NCBI GenBank assembly: GCA_016929465.1
Contig: JAFGIT010000187.1
Coordinates: 1 to 10,294, forward strand
DNA: 10,294 nt
Reading direction: 5' to 3'
Origin: Candidatus Coatesiibacteriota bacterium
GTDB taxonomy: Bacteria; B130-G9
The notes beneath the pieces were generated by a model, which searched no databases, was not told the origin of the DNA, and saw nothing but the letters and a program-made list of their open reading frames with translations. Below are positions 6,631 through 10,294 of this stretch, in pieces (position 1 is the first letter of the stretch; each line of letters starts with the position of its first letter). The position numbers were made by a program, and so were the translations under genes.

Positions 6631-8297
6631 TCCCAGTGACCGCGCCGCAGCCCAGGACACCCTTCACCGCGGGCCGCAGGCAAGGCCCTCCCCGCTCAAA
6701 GACCAGACTGACGCTCCTGATCCTGGTCATACTCGCGGCAATATTGAGGTTATACCACCTCGGCCATCTCTCGCTCTGGTACGACGAGGCAGCGACCGTC
6801 GTGCTCTCGAGGGACATCTCAGTCCTGCCTCAATCACTTTCGACTTCTGCGCCGCTTCCATTCGTGATTGCACATTACTGGAACCTGTTTGGCCACTCCG
6901 AGCTCTGGATCAGGCTCTGGGCCGCTCTATTCGGCATCGCGCTCGTCCCCCTAATCTGGGCGATAGGCAAGCGGCTCTTCGGGGAAAGAGCGGGTCTATA
7001 TGCCGCCGCTCTCATCGCCGTCAATCCGCTCTTCGTTTATTACTCCCAGGAGGCGAGGGCTTATTCGCTGCTTCCCTTCTTCATAGTGGCCTCAGCCTAC
7101 TGCTGGCTGATCGCGCTCTACAGGAGAAATTGGCTGGCGCCGGGGCTTTGTGCGGCGTTCTCGCTCGCGCTCGCATTCTACTCGCACTACTACTCAGTGC
7201 TCTGGATACTGTCAATTCCGCTATCGATATTGATCGCGGCTCGCACGAAACGAAACCTGGTCTCAGCAATATGGCTCGATGCAAAGATACTGGTCATCTC
7301 ACTCATTTTCGTTGCGCCATGGCTCGCGGTGTTTTACGACAAGGCAACGACCACGGTCTCGGTAGCCGACTTCTGGGTCCCGAAGCCCGGCCTTGGCGTG
7401 CTGCTTACTAGCCTGAAGAACATGTCGGCAGGCTTCCAGGCTCCGCCGACAGCCGGCGCGATTGCCGCCGCCATCATCGCATTAGGCGCAGTGACCGGGA
7501 TTATCTGCTCGCTGACACGCGGCCGCGCCACTGAGATCCGCTTCGTCTTGGTGAACCTGCTGCTGCCGATTGCCGCTGCTTTCCTGATATCGAAAATCGC
7601 CAAGAACTCAGTCTATCTGGACCGCTGCCTGATCCCGTCGGCGGCCTTCCTGATGCTACTGGCAGGTTACGGGATATCCACTTTGAGAAGGAGTGTCGCC
7701 TGGCCGATATTCTTGGTCTTCGGGTGCCTCATATCAGCCTCCCTCTACAATCACTATCACAATATCATTCCGGACCAGAAGTGCTGCCCAGGCGTTCGTC
7801 AGAGAAAGGAATTCAGGCAATCAGCCGAGTATATAAAGAGCCAGATTAGAGAAGGGGACCTCATAGGCCACACTTGCCGCAGCTCACTCGCACCATTCAT
7901 GGTCTATTTTCCGGAGGAGCAGTCACAGGTGGTCCTCGCTTCCAGCAGGGAGCACAGGGCGAATATAATGCGGAAATACCCGTATAAAGGCCTTTGGGCC
8001 AGCAAGTTGTCGGAGATGACCCTCCCGATCGCCGTCTCTGACATTCCTGCAGGCTATAGGCGGCTGTTCCTGATTGGCAGCGAATGGGACATAGACAAGG
8101 GCGATTTCTACTCTATAGAGAAGCGCACGATATTGGAGCATCTCGACAGCATGTACCCGCTCCAATCTCACAAGGAGTTCTATGGCGCGCCGGTCTATGT
8201 CTATGATCTAGCGCACCCGCGCGTGATAAAAGGAACGAGCGTCGGAACAGAAGTAGGCTCGCAGGCCGAACCGACGAATTCACAAGACAGCCAGTGA
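6600..8297 (+). CDS. GT39/ArnT/PMT-like membrane glycosyltransferase
   Basis: A 565-residue polytopic inner-membrane protein of the GT-C type. These enzymes move a sugar from a polyprenyl-phosphate donor to a lipid, glycan or protein on the outer face of the membrane. After a basic tail (residues 20-36), the first helix is at about 37-52. The family motif LWYDEA follows at 59-64, with the Asp-Glu pair (D62, E63) expected to be catalytic or metal-binding. YYSQEARAYSL at 147-157 is the second hallmark. More helices lie at about 106-124, 131-148, 157-174, 184-215, 228-246, 284-304, 315-332, 345-361 and 366-382. The hydrophilic C-terminal domain (about 390-565) is probably periplasmic. The frame stays open upstream to 6243, but that part overlaps the radical SAM gene. 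I chose the ATG at 6600 (31-base overlap); GTG 6636 is an alternative. The next gene overlaps by four bases. Confidence 0.9.
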   Translation: MLPIRVLSEIVPVTAPQPRTPFTAGRRQGPPRSKTRLTLLILVILAAILRLYHLGHLSLWYDEAATVVLSRDISVLPQSLSTSAPLPFVIAHYWNLFGHSELWIRLWAALFGIALVPLIWAIGKRLFGERAGLYAAALIAVNPLFVYYSQEARAYSLLPFFIVASAYCWLIALYRRNWLAPGLCAAFSLALAFYSHYYSVLWILSIPLSILIAARTKRNLVSAIWLDAKILVISLIFVAPWLAVFYDKATTTVSVADFWVPKPGLGVLLTSLKNMSAGFQAPPTAGAIAAAIIALGAVTGIICSLTRGRATEIRFVLVNLLLPIAAAFLISKIAKNSVYLDRCLIPSAAFLMLLAGYGISTLRRSVAWPIFLVFGCLISASLYNHYHNIIPDQKCCPGVRQRKEFRQSAEYIKSQIREGDLIGHTCRSSLAPFMVYFPEEQSQVVLASSREHRANIMRKYPYKGLWASKLSEMTLPIAVSDIPAGYRRLFLIGSEWDIDKGDFYSIEKRTILEHLDSMYPLQSHKEFYGAPVYVYDLAHPRVIKGTSVGTEVGSQAEPTNSQDSQ

Positions 8298-9568
8298 ACC
8301 TCAAATCGACACTCAAGAGCACATATAGCCTGCTCGCAGAGCGGTCCACGCAGGGATTCGCCAACAGGGTGGGATTCCGCCTGTTCAGGGACGCACGAGT
8401 CCTTTCCGAGCTGCTAGTCCCGCAGCGTTTCTTCAGCAAGACAGTCGTCGTAAAGAGACCTTCGGATGGGGCTTTTGCCTCATTCAGAAGCTGGGGCAAC
8501 GAAAGCAGCCTCTGGTACCTCCGGCAGTGCCTTCAGAGGTCCGGGCTATCAATCATTGACGATGAAGAGCTTCCGGATGAGGTCCCGGAGCCGAGTATAG
8601 AATTCGTGTGGCACAATCGGGCTCTCTCATCGAGGTTCCGCCGCAGCGGCTTTTTGGTCGCTCCTGGCCAGGTAAGGTCCCGGGTCGATCTCTCCGAGGG
8701 GATGGAGATGGTCAGGTCGAGGTTCCTGAGAAGCGCAAAGGCTGCCGTTAGGCATAATCGCGAGCGCGGACTGCGCTATCACATAGCACAGGGCGAGGGG
8801 AACTTGACGCAATTTTATGAGCAGATGTATTTGCCCTACCGACAGGCGAGATTTCCCGGCAATCCCATTGTAAAGGAGTTCGATATGCTGCGTGACTTCG
8901 CATCCGGATCGGTCATGCTGGTCGTCACGGAGGCGTCGGTCGGGACGTTCGAGCACCTTGACGATGCGCTTGGCGCACTCCTGATCCGAAGCTCCGGAGC
9001 GAGCGCAACACCAGACATGCCGGGAATAAGCGGCGACCCGGCTGCTGCGCTGGATAGAGGCGTGGTCGAGGCGCTCTACTACTTCTCGTTGGAGTGGTGC
9101 TTCGACCAGGGCGTCCAATCGGTCGATCTCGGCCAGAGCCACCCGTTCCTGGACGACGGGATATTGCGGTTCAAGACGAAATGGGGAGCGAGGGTCGAGG
9201 CCAGTCAAACCGGTCTCCACAACCTCGGGGTGCGCTTCTTGGACAATGGTTGGCTGGGAAAGCATTTTCTGGAGCACCATCCGCTGATCCTCGAGCGGCG
9301 AGTTAAGCGGCGAGCCAGCCTGGTGGGAATCTCATACATCCCGCCCGACGAGCTCAATTACCACAACGTGAGGAAGCTCGGAAGGAGCCGCATGATCGAG
9401 GGCCTGTCCGGGTTGGTAGCGGTCTCCGATCCCGAATCGACCTCGGAGGCGGAGAATCTCGCCTCACAGGTCCCCGACGTTCGATTCCTGCCATGCTACG
9501 ATCTCAGGTATCTTGCTTCGGCTCTTTCGATGCCACGTGGGATGGATGTGACTCAAAATTCTGGGTAA
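8294..9568 (+). CDS. GNAT/FemAB-like acyltransferase
   Basis: A 424-residue soluble protein with no signal peptide. The central part (about 140-300) looks like the GNAT fold of FemAB-related or BioF2-like (Acetyltransf_6) proteins. Visible features are LRSAKAAVRHNRERGL (145-160), FYEQMYLPYRQARFP (174-188), a hydrophobic strand SVMLVVTEA (206-214), GALLIRS (227-233), ALYYFSLEWCFDQGVQSVDLG (260-280) and ILRFKTKWGA (290-299). The last pair matches the family theme of an Asp-hydrophobic-Gly turn followed by RFK-x2-WG. Such enzymes transfer acyl or aminoacyl groups, often onto exopolysaccharide or peptidoglycan precursors. The segment 234-254 looks like an inserted loop. About 80 C-terminal residues (341-424) are unexplained. 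It is translated from GTG, overlapping the stop of the glycosyltransferase gene by four bases, and is the last gene of the operon. Confidence 0.88.
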   Translation: MNLKSTLKSTYSLLAERSTQGFANRVGFRLFRDARVLSELLVPQRFFSKTVVVKRPSDGAFASFRSWGNESSLWYLRQCLQRSGLSIIDDEELPDEVPEPSIEFVWHNRALSSRFRRSGFLVAPGQVRSRVDLSEGMEMVRSRFLRSAKAAVRHNRERGLRYHIAQGEGNLTQFYEQMYLPYRQARFPGNPIVKEFDMLRDFASGSVMLVVTEASVGTFEHLDDALGALLIRSSGASATPDMPGISGDPAAALDRGVVEALYYFSLEWCFDQGVQSVDLGQSHPFLDDGILRFKTKWGARVEASQTGLHNLGVRFLDNGWLGKHFLEHHPLILERRVKRRASLVGISYIPPDELNYHNVRKLGRSRMIEGLSGLVAVSDPESTSEAENLASQVPDVRFLPCYDLRYLASALSMPRGMDVTQNSG

Positions 9569-9627
9569 TCCAAGGCCAGCGTTGGTTTCCGTAAATTGCT
9601 GTCTAATTGACCTGTTTTGCTCAGTTA

Positions 9628-9688
9628 ATGCCCCAGCGGGGCATCATGTGGATAGCCGTATGGTGTAGGCCGAAGGCCAAACCTGCGG
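9628..9688 (+). repeat. REP-like double-hairpin repeat, left copy
   Basis: Hairpin 1 is ATGCCCC (9628-9634) and GGGGCAT (9638-9644) around AGC. An 11-base spacer CATGTGGATAG (9645-9655) follows. Hairpin 2 pairs CCGTA plus GG (9656-9663, with a T bulge) with CCTGCGG (9682-9688), and its loop carries a small GGCC-GAA-GGCC hairpin. The same layout occurs on the other strand at 9782-9827. This is the architecture of repetitive extragenic palindromes, and it sits between convergent genes. Confidence 0.6.
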
Positions 9689-9709
9689 ATCCAAGGCGAC
9701 CAAAATGAG

Positions 9710-9756
9710 ACTTCCCCTTCCCGTCAACCGCGGTGCGATTGACGGGAAGGGGAAGT
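9710..9756. repeat. Perfect 18-bp inverted repeat (central hairpin)
   Basis: The arm at 9710-9727 (ACTTCCCCTTCCCGTCAA) is the exact reverse complement of 9739-9756, around an 11-base loop. The stem is strong enough to stop transcription or shield an mRNA end. It lies between convergent genes, so it could serve both. On the minus strand it is followed by TCTCATTTT, on the plus strand by a G run, so neither side has a classical T tract. It is the centre of symmetry of the two inverted REP-like copies. Confidence 0.72.
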
Positions 9757-9781
9757 AATTGGGGGAAAGCGTGCTCTGGTT

Positions 9782-9827
9782 CCGCGCGTTTCACACGCGG
9801 CTACCCAAATGTCGCCCTTTCAGGGCG
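9782..9827 (-). repeat. REP-like double-hairpin repeat, right inverted copy
   Basis: Read on the minus strand: hairpin 1 is CGCCC/GGGCG (9827-9813, loop TGAAA). Then comes a spacer ending in CATTTGGGTAG (9811-9801), identical at 9 of 11 positions to the left copy's spacer. Hairpin 2 is CCGCGTG/CGCGCGG (9800-9782) with loop TGAAA. The T-G pair in hairpin 2 becomes a C-A mismatch on the plus strand, so the RNA folds better from the minus strand. Confidence 0.6.
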
Positions 9828-9908
9828 GAGTCGTGTTGATCATATTCATCGACGGGAACTGCACTCTGAAACTCACCTGTAATCTAACGTCACACGCCCC
9901 GGGCACAG

Positions 9909-10280
9909 TTAGAAATCAGTTGATATAATCCCCTGGAGCGAATAGCCATCGCTCTGGAAGACTATCTCGGTGCCGGGCGCGGGGTCGAGGTAGTATTTCA
10001 TCCAGTTCGGAACTCGAAGGCGAAGGTGGAGTGATTCATCCGATCCGCCTTTCTTATCGATCACCTTCGCGATGGTCCAACCACGAATGACCATCTCGTC
10101 GGATATCTCGACCTTGTCCACGGTCGCGGAGGAGGTGTCGGGAAACGTCGCGCTGATCTCGAATTCCCCGAAGGGCCCTCCTTCGAGCGGGATATTCGAT
10201 CTCCTTTGAGAGAATTCATGCCCGTATTTGAACGCCGAGATGAGAAGAAGACAGGCGAATATGATAGTCGCGAAGCGCAT
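9909..10280 (-). CDS. Small exported or membrane-anchored protein, unknown
   Basis: A 123-residue protein. Residues 3-16 (FATIIFACLLLISA) form one hydrophobic helix after a single Arg, consistent with a signal peptide or N-terminal anchor. No good signal peptidase I site is obvious, and IFAC is not a proper lipobox. The rest (about 35-123) is polar and looks strand-rich, with alternating patterns such as GEFEISATF, TVDKVEIS, MVIRGWTIAKVI and LHLRLRV, suggesting a small extracytoplasmic beta domain. I do not recognise the family. It converges with the GNAT gene across the REP-like composite. The ATG at 10280 lacks a clear ribosome site and the frame stays open to the window edge, so the true start may lie beyond it. 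Confidence 0.72.
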   Translation of the reverse strand: MRFATIIFACLLLISAFKYGHEFSQRRSNIPLEGGPFGEFEISATFPDTSSATVDKVEISDEMVIRGWTIAKVIDKKGGSDESLHLRLRVPNWMKYYLDPAPGTEIVFQSDGYSLQGIISTDF

Positions 10281-10294
10281 TGATGCGGATGAGC

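Larger units (their letters stand above)
9569..9908. other. 340-base gap between convergent genes
   Basis: No supported coding region lies here. About 200 of the bases form the symmetric composite of two inverted REP-like copies around the 18-bp hairpin. The flanks (9569-9627 and 9834-9908) show nothing I can name, and I see no clear target-site duplication around the composite. Confidence 0.6.

Overview
The window looks like a chromosomal segment from a bacterium with moderately high GC content. It has Shine-Dalgarno-led genes, some TTG and GTG starts, tRNAs with encoded CCA ends, a VanZ-like protein and a 2,3-bisphosphoglycerate-independent phosphoglycerate mutase. I cannot name the lineage. 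The mix of two radical SAM enzymes, a GT39-type glycosyltransferase and a FemAB-like GNAT would fit an environmental or uncultured Gram-negative lineage, but that is inference. There is no rRNA, CRISPR array, integrase or transposase.

Left part (1-2004): a two-gene leftward operon. A VanZ-like membrane protein is followed, with a 4-base overlap, by a B12-binding-type radical SAM protein that starts at TTG. A polypyrimidine tract lies just past the end of the operon. Middle (2005-3598): two rightward tRNA-Ser genes (anticodons CGA and GGA) flank a 57-codon gene for a small, very hydrophobic protein. A HEAT-like repeat protein follows. Right of centre (3667-5220): a complete gpmI, the only clear central-metabolism gene.

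Right part (5506-9568): a tightly packed rightward operon of three genes. It encodes a radical SAM/SPASM protein, a polytopic GT39/ArnT/PMT-like glycosyltransferase and a GNAT/FemAB-like acyltransferase. The genes overlap by 31 bases (or abut, depending on the start chosen) and by 4 bases. The set suggests modification of a lipid-linked glycan, envelope polymer or peptide. The substrate is not visible in the sequence.

The operon converges on a leftward gene for a small N-terminally anchored or secreted protein (9909-10280). The 340-base gap between them holds a symmetric composite. Two diverged copies of a double-hairpin, REP-like repeat lie in inverted orientation around a perfect 18-bp hairpin. 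The items most worth following up are this repeat, the small gene between the tRNAs and the radical SAM/glycosyltransferase/GNAT operon.
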